In this document: positions 8,601 through 16,103 of the stretch, piece by piece
Position numbering within the stretch: position 1 is the stretch's first letter
How the letters are laid out: every line of letters starts with the position of its first letter
DNA from: Methanobacteriota archaeon
GTDB lineage: Archaea > Thermoplasmatota > Poseidoniia > Poseidoniales > Poseidoniaceae
NCBI GenBank assembly: GCA_002727485.1
Contig: PBXE01000018.1
Coordinates: forward strand, 16,745-41,007
Direction: 5' to 3'
DNA length: 24,263 bases
Notes under the pieces: generated by a model
What the model saw: the letters and a program-made list of their open reading frames with translations, nothing else
What the model was told of the DNA's origin: nothing
Database searches by the model: none
Position numbers and translations under genes: made by a program

Positions 8601-9037
8601 TGCGTGAGGATACAATCAATTGTACAAGAAATTATACCGGTTTCAATGCAGTATTGTGTGCGCAAAATGGCTCTGTTGGGCCATATTCAATCACAGTTAC
8701 TGCCGTAGATGATTATCAAGGTGAGGTGGGTTTTTCTTGGAATATCACATATTTCATTTGGCATCCACCAGAACCAATAATCGAACCTAAAGAAGATGAT
8801 ACAAATAGCGAGTCTTCTGGAATAGGTGACCTTGAAATGGGCACTATTGCAAGCATTATAGCCGGAGTTGTAGTTATCGCTTTACTACTTATTTTATTGT
8901 GGGTGAGACAAGGAAGGCCCGAAACAAAAATTCCTAATCAACCACCCACTCAAGGATATCAATATCAAAATACACAGCAATATAGCAATGTTCCTTCAGC
9001 CCCATCGCTTCCTGATTTTAACAAGAAATGGAAGTAA
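5651..9037 (+). CDS. Secreted, membrane-anchored subtilisin/kexin-like S8 serine protease with P domain and TSP3/MopE-type repeats
   Basis: A 1128-residue exported protease. Order: Sec signal peptide (1-22, cleavage likely after ANA), propeptide-like region (about 25-135), peptidase S8 domain (about 150-470), P/proprotein-convertase domain (about 477-597, with DYRGDLEI and DWELNIYG), calcium-type DxDGDGxxD repeats alternating with three MopE-like FQDCNDxxP...DNNCDG motifs (about 600-926), a beta domain, and a C-terminal membrane span (about 1058-1078) with a short Gln/Pro/Tyr-rich cytoplasmic tail. The catalytic triad is intact: D181 in IVDDGLD, H218 in DGHGTA, S397 in GGTSSATP, with N319 (AAGNG) for the oxyanion hole. 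IVDDGLD and the P domain point to the kexin/furin branch. It probably degrades or processes extracellular protein at the cell surface. Start chosen by the GGAGGT at 5639. Its stop directly abuts that of the next gene. Confidence 0.93.
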   Translation: MRAVAIVSILIMASIMPIIANADTTEHEFEISGAPLSENWEDAPITYGFSPSVRNAFARVSDISQYSTSQLESADQWIVVSENPVGEPVNVLDNVWIVEIDYQSALELFAQWQENGYIETAYPLIEKKMNPKWTPNDSLFSEQWHLQNTGQTNGGVSGEDVNITGAWNNYRGSGVVIGIVDDGLDWDHADLDNYYADNLDYDFCGNDGDPTPASNDGHGTAAAGVAAAAGNNSIGVSGAAPLASLAGLQLISCSTTDVREGNALSHERQSIDIYSNSWGPSDNGNTVEAPGPLMMAAFEDNIEIGRGGLGNIITWAAGNGLDDNDNSNYDGYANSRHTIAVTAVTHKGVQSWYAEPGANILVAAPSDGDGEGITTTDIEGNGGYKNGDYTDGFGGTSSATPLVSGVIALLLEANQNLTYRDIQHILVQSSRKNDASDSSWSTNGAGHEVSHKYGYGVVDASAAVDLAINWNHVDEEISFLSGNLDMNDIEIPDNSNTVISDSISVSQSIKVEHVEVIVDISHDYRGDLEIILTSPQGTENILSEKHSDGGNDWNNWMFTSVHNWDEDSAGTWTISVQDKGNGDSGTFHDWELNIYGTELNPDRDGDNLTNTNETEIHGTDPDDIDTDDDQVNDGLEILVYGTDPLSIDTDGDGLDDGREIFVNGTNPLVSDTDGDGITDGQEVILFFTDPLTPDPDSDLDSFYWFQDCNDSDPNIYPGAPELLNSIDDNCDGQWDEGFNSSDTDFDGLTDFGEYHFFKTNLTLQDTDGDMLSDGDEVLVYQSNPLVFDNDSDQDGYYWFQDCNDTNDQINPDMIELLDGIDNNCSGEIDEDFIGLDRDLDGLPDLDEFNSFYTDPLDNDTDNDGLTDGDEIFNTSTNPLIPDLDEDGDGFRWFEECDDTNAEIYPGATEIWNGIDEDCNELIDDNINRYEYLIAPSNSDLTINASNEELNLSIQFDLSESIKQQIGLEYIWKRNGATISQEEVLREDTINCTRNYTGFNAVLCAQNGSVGPYSITVTAVDDYQGEVGFSWNITYFIWHPPEPIIEPKEDDTNSESSGIGDLEMGTIASIIAGVVVIALLLILLWVRQGRPETKIPNQPPTQGYQYQNTQQYSNVPSAPSLPDFNKKWK
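7583..8428 (+). repeat. Three tandem 282-bp (94-residue) TSP3 + MopE units inside the S8 protease
   Basis: The motif (Y/R)W-F-(Q/E)-(D/E)-C-(N/D)-D begins a MopE-like block at base 7763, 8045 and 8327, exactly 282 bp apart each time. Each 94-residue unit holds two DxDxDGxxDGxE calcium-type repeats followed by one block ending in D-(N/D)-(N/D)-C. The units differ a lot in sequence, so the spacing is kept by selection or structure rather than by recent duplication. Each block contributes two cysteines. Confidence 0.8.
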
Positions 9038-11164
9038 TCATTTAATGTTCACGTAATTCCAACCTACCAATCTTCCGTCAGTTGCATCTACTACCAGATT
9101 AAATCTATGATCTAAACCGTTGGTGTCCCATTCTCTCGAAAAGTCAACAGTTGTAGCACCATCGGTAGCATCGCCGATATTAGAAAAAATAGAATTTATT
9201 CCACTGCCGGGGACTACTACAAGATACCCTACACGTGTTTCAGGATGAAAAGTACCTGAAGAAGTAAAAATGGCATTCTCACCCGTTAGTTCTGGAAATC
9301 TATATGAATCTAGTAAATTACTTTCTATAGTACTCAAGTTCATTACTTTGGGTATAAACTCCCTATTATGTGACACAGAGTCGTCGTAAACTCCTTTAGA
9401 ATCAAAATCACAATTTTCAGAACTTACTTCGCCTGTAATGTTAAATTTCACCCATCCAGCTGTCTCATCAGTTGCAATCCAAGATACATTCCATTGAGTT
9501 GTAGAACCTAAGTCAGAGTCTATTGCCCTCCATATGTATCCTCCATCTTCAAGGGCAGCAGTAGCGCCTGATGCTGCACTCTGAAAATAATCAAAACATT
9601 GCATTGCGGTCTCTAAATTATGAGTCCTAATTGTTGAGTGATCTGGCATGTGAATTCCATTAACCCCCCACTCGTGCAATTCATCATCGTCCGGAGTAAG
9701 TTCATTCTGCATCGGTCTAGCATCATAAGAAATACCATATTCTAGTGATTTACTACCTAACTTTAATGAAGATTTTTGGAATGTATGGCTCATTGACAAT
9801 TCTCCTTCTGGAAGAACGTAATCTCCAAGCAGTTTTGAGGTTGTAGAGCAATCTTGTCTGCTACTATCACTTCCAGAAATCAGTACATCAACAGTTTGCC
9901 TTGTTGCCCAAGGGTTTCCTTCTTCAACCCACAGAGTCATACTCGCTGAACCTAAACAGTAATCTTGAATATCCTTGTTAGTTGCAACAATTTTCCACAT
10001 TTCCGTAGAACCTAATACTTCAGTACCCAATACTCTCCAATCCCAACCAAGTCTAAATCCTGAAGCACCATCATCAATGTAATCGTTCCCAAGTAGTTCT
10101 TGTAACTCAACAGGTTGTAATAGTAATGAAAAACCCGGTGTTATAACTTCCAAATCACCGAAAAATCCACCAACACCGTAATTCATAAGATTGCCTTCAA
10201 ATTGGTCCGTACCTAATCTCAACTCCCAATCGACATAATTTCCAATTGTTGCTCTCTCTCTCAATTCTGTCCATTTGGTAGAGGTTATCTCTGCCTGCCC
10301 TTCTCTTTTGTCAGGGAAATCTGAACAAATGGTAGTACCAAATAAATCCTCTTTACTGTGGAATGCAACCTGTAGTTCGTCGAAATCATAGTTTGAAACT
10401 GATTCAACAGATAGCCAACTCATCCCATGGCCCCCGCGAACATTTACGGCACCTAATCTATCATTCGAGGATTGAGAAATCAATTGATCTGTTCCACCCT
10501 CTGAAATCGAAACCGAACCTGTTCCTTTTTCGATATCTATCTCAATTTTACAGAACTCGTAATCGGTTTCAAATTGATCAATCACTAAGTCTACATAACC
10601 TTCGGAAACCATAAAATTACCATCAGAGATTGTATATTCCATCTCATCTCCATAACTTAATTGGTCTGCAGTAAAAGGTTCTAATTGAGAACTAAAGTAA
10701 TACCATCCGCCAGCACCTAAAATTAGTAAAACTATCAAACCAGCAGCGACTTGTGGTTTTTTTACCATTTCCATCAAGGTCATAGGATTATCTTGTTTGG
10801 GTTTTGGTTTTGAAATATTTTTTGGCTTTTTTACTTCCTCGGTTAAATCAACTAAATCAGCATCTATAATCTCTGCTTCGAGAACTTCTGTAGGCTCTTT
10901 TTTAGTGACTTTCTCTACTACAGGTTCAATTTCAGGAGTCAATGTTTCATCATCTTCTAGAGAAAATACTACTTCCTCTTCTTGAGTTTCTTGCTCTATA
11001 GTATCTTGTGAAGTTTCGGACAAACCCAACTCTGTTCTTGATAGCCCAGAATCTAATAATCTGTTCAATAAATCAATTTTTTTGCCACTGGTAGGTAAAT
11101 CATTTAGAATACATAACGCCTTAAGTTTTGCAACTGTAAGAGTTGATGTTAAATCGTCAGACAT
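9038..11164 (-). CDS. SAP-domain protein with one membrane span and a large exported domain
   Basis: A 708-residue protein of unknown function. Residues about 9-40 (TVAKLKALCILNDLPTSGKK and following) match the SAP helix-extended loop-helix motif, usually a DNA-binding module. An acidic linker (about 48-115) and a Lys/Pro stretch lead to a single membrane span (about 139-157, VAAGLIVLLILGAGGWYYF). The remaining 550 residues should lie outside the cell: beta-rich, with scattered cysteines and no enzyme motif that I recognise. The start is placed at the ATG immediately before the SAP domain. A longer ATG start at 11260 would overlap the upstream gene's stop by 4 bases (ATGA) and add 32 residues; that overlap is typical of coupled genes, so the long form remains possible. 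It probably shares an operon with the gene upstream. Confidence 0.8.
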   Translation of the reverse strand: MSDDLTSTLTVAKLKALCILNDLPTSGKKIDLLNRLLDSGLSRTELGLSETSQDTIEQETQEEEVVFSLEDDETLTPEIEPVVEKVTKKEPTEVLEAEIIDADLVDLTEEVKKPKNISKPKPKQDNPMTLMEMVKKPQVAAGLIVLLILGAGGWYYFSSQLEPFTADQLSYGDEMEYTISDGNFMVSEGYVDLVIDQFETDYEFCKIEIDIEKGTGSVSISEGGTDQLISQSSNDRLGAVNVRGGHGMSWLSVESVSNYDFDELQVAFHSKEDLFGTTICSDFPDKREGQAEITSTKWTELRERATIGNYVDWELRLGTDQFEGNLMNYGVGGFFGDLEVITPGFSLLLQPVELQELLGNDYIDDGASGFRLGWDWRVLGTEVLGSTEMWKIVATNKDIQDYCLGSASMTLWVEEGNPWATRQTVDVLISGSDSSRQDCSTTSKLLGDYVLPEGELSMSHTFQKSSLKLGSKSLEYGISYDARPMQNELTPDDDELHEWGVNGIHMPDHSTIRTHNLETAMQCFDYFQSAASGATAALEDGGYIWRAIDSDLGSTTQWNVSWIATDETAGWVKFNITGEVSSENCDFDSKGVYDDSVSHNREFIPKVMNLSTIESNLLDSYRFPELTGENAIFTSSGTFHPETRVGYLVVVPGSGINSIFSNIGDATDGATTVDFSREWDTNGLDHRFNLVVDATDGRLVGWNYVNIK

Positions 11165-11256
11165 GCCCCTAACCAAGTGGTCCTCAACAATGCCCCCTTT
11201 CAAGCATAGTGCTAGTTGTGTCCTAAACTGGCTATTTTTGAAATGATTAACCGGCG

Positions 11257-12390
11257 TCATTGCTGGTATGGGACATATGTTCCATCTGCTGACTGAACAT
11301 AAATTACCTGTTCATATGTGCCATCAGACATCTTTCGATAGAAATATCCGTTTCCTGCTGGCTCATATGTCGATTGATCTGAACTTACGACTTCTTGTGT
11401 AGAATCGCCTTCAGCAACTGAATTTGTAGGGTTTTCTTTCTCAACTTCAGACGCTAAAGCAGACGATGTTGGAGGAGGGCCTGAACGCTTAGAAGCGCTA
11501 GGTTCTTGTGAAACCACCGATTGAGGAGGTCCACTTCTCTGTTCTTTTTGCGGTGGGCCTGAAGGGCCTTCTGCAGATTTAGGTGGCCCTGATGGTCCTT
11601 GTGCAATTTTTTCCGCTGATACTGCTTCTAAAATGAGTTGTTCCTCAGAAACTTTTCTTTTCTCAAGAATAGATTTCAGCTTGGCACTCTTCTTTTGAGA
11701 ACCAATGAATGCGAATATCGAAAGTCCCAATAATACTATTCCTGGTAAGCCAGTAACTACTTGATTAGGCCATAATTTACCATTAACACTTAGTTTGGTA
11801 TTTTGCTTTAGTGTTTCACCTTTACTGTCAACAAACTGAACTTTAGTACAATAATGACCCATATCTAAATCAAAATCGAAGGTATATGTTTCGCCTTCAA
11901 GAGGAGATTCAAGGGATGTAAATTGATTATTATGACTATTTCCTCCTCTAGCAATGACTTCTAGTTCACTAAGTGATAGGTCTTGACAATCTTTTGCTTT
12001 CAAAACATAAACTTCGAGTGTCACATTATCGGCAACTGAGGGCGCTCTCACTATCTCAACTTCTAATTCAAAAGGAACATCAAGAAAATCTTCTCCGGGA
12101 GAGGATGGTCCCCAAACATATCCCAAATCTTTCTCTGAAGTACCCCATAAATCATCATATGGAACACTCATAGTAAGAGGAAATAGAGCGAAGCCAAACA
12201 AAACTAAGGATACTCCCAACAAAAGAAAAACATTCCACCTTGACTTCTTAATTGCATCTTTCAAAGATTCTATCTTATCCTCAACCTTTTGCGGGTCTGG
12301 AGTGCTGTCAACTACTTGTCCAGGGTCAACTTCATCTTCCTCGGAAGGCGAAAAATCTTCACCTGTATCATCCAAATCCTCTTCGGACAT
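11257..12390 (-). CDS. Two-span membrane protein with Pro-rich linker and conserved-type C-terminal tail
   Basis: Function not recognised. The 377-residue protein has an acidic cytoplasmic N-terminus (1-50), a first membrane span (about 53-73), an extracytoplasmic beta-type domain (about 75-208) with two cysteines (C135, C181) that could pair, a second span (about 211-231), a charged helix, and a linker with repeated GPSGPP/SGPPQ motifs (265-307). The final 32 residues, NGYFYRKMSDG ... TYVPYQQ, closely resemble the tail of the Asn-rich surface protein at 13738-15984. GGTG occurs directly before the ATG. It is divergent from the RimK-like gene and is followed by the SAP-domain gene, with the two reading frames overlapping or nearly so. 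Confidence 0.82.
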   Translation of the reverse strand: MSEEDLDDTGEDFSPSEEDEVDPGQVVDSTPDPQKVEDKIESLKDAIKKSRWNVFLLLGVSLVLFGFALFPLTMSVPYDDLWGTSEKDLGYVWGPSSPGEDFLDVPFELEVEIVRAPSVADNVTLEVYVLKAKDCQDLSLSELEVIARGGNSHNNQFTSLESPLEGETYTFDFDLDMGHYCTKVQFVDSKGETLKQNTKLSVNGKLWPNQVVTGLPGIVLLGLSIFAFIGSQKKSAKLKSILEKRKVSEEQLILEAVSAEKIAQGPSGPPKSAEGPSGPPQKEQRSGPPQSVVSQEPSASKRSGPPPTSSALASEVEKENPTNSVAEGDSTQEVVSSDQSTYEPAGNGYFYRKMSDGTYEQVIYVQSADGTYVPYQQ

Positions 12391-12489
12391 ATCACCTGCG
12401 AATTCAACTTAACACTTGAAAGGCGCGATAAAACGATTTTTGACAAATATTGGCGATGATATGAAAAAGTGTTGATGATACGCGCCTCT

Positions 12490-13686
12490 ATGGACATCAA
12501 ACTTGCTGTGTTATCTCGTGGTCCGCGATTATACAGTACTAGACGTCTGGTTGAAGAAGCGAAAAAGCGTGGACTGGATGTCTTCGTCGCGGACCCAATG
12601 AAATTTTCACTATATGTCGCTGATGGTTCAATAGACATACAATATATGGGAGAGCCTTTTTTGGCTGATGCAGTAGTTCCAAGAATAGGTCATTCGATTA
12701 CTAAGCATGGGGTTGCTGTACTAAGGCACTTGGAGCAACTCGGCATATGGACGGCAAATTCTGGACAAGGGATTATTCAAAGCAGAGATAAATTACATGC
12801 CTCGCAAATTTTAGCTAGAAATAAAATCCCTGTGCCGAGAACAACTTATGTCAGAGATATTATTGATGTAGAAAGCGCTATTGATTTTGTTGGAGGTTTT
12901 CCTGTTGTAATCAAAGTAACTCAAGGTACTCAAGGTCAAGGTGTATTTCTAAGGCATACTCTTCATGAAGCGTGTAGTTTAGTGCAAGGTCTTTTACTGA
13001 CTGGTAAATCAGTTTTAGTCCAAGAGTACATTGCTGAATCACATGGCAAAGATATTCGTGCTTTGGTTGTTGGTGATCGTGTTGTTGCAAGTATGAGGCG
13101 ACGGGCAAGAGGGAGAGAATTTAGAAGTAATTATCATCTAAATGGAACAGTAGAAAAAGTGGATTTGCCTCCTGAATTCGAAGAACAAGCGTGCAGAGCG
13201 GCTAGAGTATTAGGGCTTCATGTAGCAGGAGTAGACCTCCTTGAAGCAGAACATGGTCCGTTGGTTCTAGAAGTAAACTCTTCACCTGGCCTTGAAGGCA
13301 TTGAGAAAGCTAGTGGAGTGAATGTTGCTGGTGAAATAATTGACTTTGTCACTAGTCAGACCGCGTTTTCAGAAGTTGATTTAGACCAGTTACTTAGAAC
13401 AATACCTGGCTCAGGAGTGCTCTCAATCCAACTAAAAAACCACCCAAACCTTGTCGGACAAAAAGTATCTCAAATTTTCAATCTAGGCTCAAATATTCCT
13501 GTTTTTGCATTATCTAGAGATAACAAATTAATTTGGAATCCTTCGGATGAATTACTACTTAGGTATGATGATATAATCGTATGTTATGGTGATTTATCTG
13601 AACTTAGATCTTCTGTTAAGAATGCCATTAGCGGAATTTCGAGTTCTAATTTTGAACCAATTGACAAGGAAGAATCCAATGCTTGA
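12490..13686 (+). CDS. rimK: RimK-family ATP-grasp ligase fused to a TrkA-C (RCK-C) domain
   Basis: An ATP-dependent carboxylate-amine ligase, 398 residues. The N-terminal segment KLAVLSRGPRLYSTRRLVEEA is typical of RimK (E. coli S6 glutamyl ligase). The ATP-grasp region follows: SRDKLHASQIL, FPVVIKVTQGTQGQGV (glycine-rich loop, about 137-152), VQEYI, KDIRALVVGD, and VLEVNSSPGLEGIE with the Mg ligands E261 and N263. Residues about 310-380 match the TrkA-C fold (PNLVGQKVSQIFNLGSNIPV, then DDIIVCYGD), which binds small ligands in potassium channels and may regulate the ligase. Archaeal relatives include enzymes of lysine, coenzyme F420 and methanopterin metabolism, so the substrate is open and the symbol is by family only. 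The ATG at 12490 matches the family start; ATG 12475 and GTG 12469 are alternatives. No SD is seen. Confidence 0.85.
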   Translation: MDIKLAVLSRGPRLYSTRRLVEEAKKRGLDVFVADPMKFSLYVADGSIDIQYMGEPFLADAVVPRIGHSITKHGVAVLRHLEQLGIWTANSGQGIIQSRDKLHASQILARNKIPVPRTTYVRDIIDVESAIDFVGGFPVVIKVTQGTQGQGVFLRHTLHEACSLVQGLLLTGKSVLVQEYIAESHGKDIRALVVGDRVVASMRRRARGREFRSNYHLNGTVEKVDLPPEFEEQACRAARVLGLHVAGVDLLEAEHGPLVLEVNSSPGLEGIEKASGVNVAGEIIDFVTSQTAFSEVDLDQLLRTIPGSGVLSIQLKNHPNLVGQKVSQIFNLGSNIPVFALSRDNKLIWNPSDELLLRYDDIIVCYGDLSELRSSVKNAISGISSSNFEPIDKEESNA

Positions 13687-13710
13687 CGTTCTTTCCTTCT
13701 AACAAAGTTC

Positions 13711-13720
13711 AATAAAGTAG
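13711..13720 (+). promoter_or_regulatory. TATA-like element for the Asn-rich surface protein
   Basis: AATAAAGTAG begins 27 bases before the ATG at 13738, and no Shine-Dalgarno motif follows (only a run of nine A residues). That spacing fits a leaderless archaeal transcript. Inferred from position only. Confidence 0.35.
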
Positions 13721-13737
13721 TAAAAAAAAACTCAACT

Positions 13738-15984
13738 ATGGCAGAAGCAAGGTTACGTGCGGGTGTAGCCACCTTGTTTTTCATCATTGCTTCATTTTCT
13801 CCTATTCTCAATTACAATACTTTAGATGGAGACAAATCATTTTTCACCTCCGAAAATATATCGACTGAAGTTAGGATACATGATACTGGTTCTGGATGGA
13901 ATGATTCCGAAGTATTGATTTGGTATCCAAATCAGCCTGATGGAGAAAGAATTTTCCAATTTACAATAATGATTGATGGAATATCTAATATTCAACAAAT
14001 TGATTACTGTAACTTGACAATGACTTGGCAATATAATATCAGTTCAGAAGATCATCTAATTTCTACTTCTCTTAACAAGAATAATTTTATCGAAATAAAT
14101 GGTAGTCTGTGGCTAACCTATCAGTATCCATACGCTAATAACATATTTTTCGGGAACTACTTGATTAAATTAGAAACTGTCGATATTAACGGAATTAATT
14201 ATTCATTCTCCCATCAAGGCATTGAAGTATTAGAACGAGGTTCTACAATTTCAACAATTGATAATTTTCCTAAAGATAAAATAATTTTTGCTAATGGAAA
14301 ATTAACAGAGTTAGAATTTGAGATTACCAATACTGGTGTAAGTTACTCGAACTTTGATATTCTAATGACATTAGAAACAAATATGCCATCAGGTTGGAAT
14401 CAGCCTCTGCTTTTTAATGATAATTACTCTTCGTTGTGGGGCGGTGATTCAATCTCGATGTCTATTTCATTTGATGCCCCATTAGATTTAACATCTGATC
14501 CTCCACCTGAAAATATTACTGTTAATATCTTAATTTCATATGAAAATGATGAAGGTGAAATTGTTGAGTTATCAAATGACTCTTTGTTATTTACTTCAGT
14601 AGTTGTTCCAGAAAATTCAATCCCTTATGTCTCGTTTTTTACCGATGAAAATCGAACCAATTTAATCGCTGATTCTTTATCTTTGGAACCGTTAGATAAT
14701 TCAGTTGCAACAATTAATGGTGAGTCAATAACTCTGTTTGGAAATTTAACCAATTATGGTTTTCAAACCAGTTCATATGAAATGGTTGTAGAAATTGTAG
14801 ATTCATCTAACCTGTGGAATATTAGCGTATTTATCAATGATAAGGAAGTAATTCTAGGCCAAGACAGTACATACTCAATCGGGACGAATATTGAGCCTTT
14901 AGAAAAAGTATATTTCAGTATAGAATTCAATCTGTTAAGTTCAACGTTTGATATTCAGGATATCTCAATAAAATTAACTGAAATAAACAATCTCGAAGAC
15001 AGTGAAATTTTGTTAACGTTTCTTAACTATCAAATTAATAATCCAATAATTATTGGAAATATTTCAGATCAAAATTCTACTTTTGCAATAGGAGATATTT
15101 TGCAAAATGAATCGTTCGAATTCGAATTATTATTCCAATTAAATACATACTTCTTTACGCAAGGATTCATTAATCAATGGAGCCTTGAATTGGAAATGGA
15201 AAATGACCTAGCAATTCTAAACTCTGGAAATGTTTTTGGTTACTTAATACAAAACCAATCAAATGAATTACCCTTCCAATTTTCTCTAAATAATAAATTA
15301 CCATATACTCTTCAAGTAATACTAAATGAAAAAATTAATACTGGGAATTATACTATCAAACTAACTTTGACACAAATTTCTGATGATGAAAACAATTCAC
15401 TCTATTTTGACAGGGAAATAAGTTTCAATGTGTTAGAAAATATAAGCCTAAATGTTGATAATGAATCACAAAGCAATAATACAACAAATAATACAACAAA
15501 TAATACAGCAAATAATTCGCAAAATAACAGTGGAAATAGTGAATCTAATTTGACTAATAACAACTCAAGTGATGATAAAAATAACACATTAATAGATAAT
15601 AACACCAGTAATTTGTCTGATCAAACTCAAAATAATAGCTCAGTTCAAAATAATGATAATGAAGTTGATGATTCTGCAAAATCAAATGATTCTGATTCAA
15701 AATCGTGGATATTTATATCGATCATAATTTTCATTATGGGGAGTATTGTTATTTTTATTGTCCGAAAAAGACGACCCCTAACTTCTATTCAAACTATCAG
15801 CAAAGACCCGGTAATAATTGAAAATAATACACCTATGCCTGTTATTCAAGATTTAGGTGTTGCACAGCCAACTATTTTACGCCAATGGACTGACGCAAAT
15901 GGATATACTTGGAGACAGATGTCAGACCGAAGTGTGCTATGGTGGAATGGACATTATTGGGTCCCAGTAAACCAAAATCAATGA
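13738..15984 (+). CDS. Asn-rich exported, membrane-anchored surface protein
   Basis: Function not recognised. The 748-residue product has an N-terminal hydrophobic segment (about 8-26) that should act as a signal peptide or anchor, then about 540 residues of beta-rich exported sequence with many N-x-S/T sequons, a low-complexity Asn/Ser/Thr/Asp stalk (about 568-653), one membrane span (about 655-675), a basic stop-transfer KRRP, and a 68-residue cytoplasmic tail ending NGYTWRQMSD ... HYWVPVNQNQ. The exported part shows repeated aromatic and NIS/ENISL strand motifs suggesting several Ig-like or CARDB-type domains, which I cannot assign. The layout suggests a heavily N-glycosylated stalked surface protein. 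Base composition is clearly more AT-rich than in flanking genes, mainly through AAT (Asn) codons. Confidence 0.8.
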   Translation: MAEARLRAGVATLFFIIASFSPILNYNTLDGDKSFFTSENISTEVRIHDTGSGWNDSEVLIWYPNQPDGERIFQFTIMIDGISNIQQIDYCNLTMTWQYNISSEDHLISTSLNKNNFIEINGSLWLTYQYPYANNIFFGNYLIKLETVDINGINYSFSHQGIEVLERGSTISTIDNFPKDKIIFANGKLTELEFEITNTGVSYSNFDILMTLETNMPSGWNQPLLFNDNYSSLWGGDSISMSISFDAPLDLTSDPPPENITVNILISYENDEGEIVELSNDSLLFTSVVVPENSIPYVSFFTDENRTNLIADSLSLEPLDNSVATINGESITLFGNLTNYGFQTSSYEMVVEIVDSSNLWNISVFINDKEVILGQDSTYSIGTNIEPLEKVYFSIEFNLLSSTFDIQDISIKLTEINNLEDSEILLTFLNYQINNPIIIGNISDQNSTFAIGDILQNESFEFELLFQLNTYFFTQGFINQWSLELEMENDLAILNSGNVFGYLIQNQSNELPFQFSLNNKLPYTLQVILNEKINTGNYTIKLTLTQISDDENNSLYFDREISFNVLENISLNVDNESQSNNTTNNTTNNTANNSQNNSGNSESNLTNNNSSDDKNNTLIDNNTSNLSDQTQNNSSVQNNDNEVDDSAKSNDSDSKSWIFISIIIFIMGSIVIFIVRKRRPLTSIQTISKDPVIIENNTPMPVIQDLGVAQPTILRQWTDANGYTWRQMSDRSVLWWNGHYWVPVNQNQ
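15475..15516 (+). repeat. 12-bp tandem repeat in the surface-protein stalk
   Basis: The unit AATAATACAACA occurs 3.5 times without spacers (third copy has one change), coding for repeated N-N-T-T. It lies in the Asn/Thr-rich stalk and could change length by slippage in multiples of four residues without breaking the frame. Confidence 0.75.
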
Positions 15985-16022
15985 ATTGTAAATCTATGGC
16001 TGATGTTTTGCTCCCGATGGTT

Positions 16023-16034
16023 TGATATGTATCA
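16023..16034. promoter_or_regulatory. Short palindrome upstream of the recombinase leader
   Basis: TGATATGTATCA has 5-base arms around TG. It lies about 17 bases before the first UUCG hairpin and could serve as a TATA element or a factor site for the recombinase gene. Weak on its own. Confidence 0.25.
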
Positions 16035-16103
16035 CCCCATTCCTCTTGTTGTCCTTCGGGACATGGGATGCACGCTCGCTTCGGCGAGAGGCGGTGAACG
16101 CCA
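16035..16103 (+). ncRNA. Structured leader or small RNA with two cUUCGg hairpins before the recombinase gene
   Basis: Two stable tetraloop hairpins lie 11 bases apart: TGTCC-TTCG-GGACA (16050-16063) and CTCGC-TTCG-GCGAG (16075-16088). Both close the loop with a C-G pair, the exceptionally stable cUUCGg form. CCCA at 16035-16039 can pair with TGGG at 16064-16067 to extend hairpin 1. A third possible stem, GGCG (16090-16093) with CGCC (16099-16102), places the GGTGA Shine-Dalgarno (16093-16097) in its loop and ends next to the ATG. The segment is GC-rich in an AT-rich setting. It is not tRNA-like, and I do not recognise a known RNA family. It may be a 5' leader controlling the recombinase or a separate small RNA. 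Confidence 0.55.

Noticed and set aside
10363..10985. Plus-strand frames inside the SAP-domain gene
   Set aside because: Shadow frames with Ser-rich low-complexity translation, caused by acidic codons on the real strand.
12411..12487. Inverted 7-mers AACACTT/AAGTGTT and AGGCGCG/CGCGCCT in the divergent region before the RimK-like gene
   Set aside because: The two pairs do not share an axis and are far apart; pairs of 7-mers are expected by chance in about 100 bp.
16035..16103. tRNA or Rho-independent-type terminator
   Set aside because: No cloverleaf, no T-loop GTTC pattern, no T-run after the hairpins; the segment ends at a start codon with an SD, so a leader fits better.
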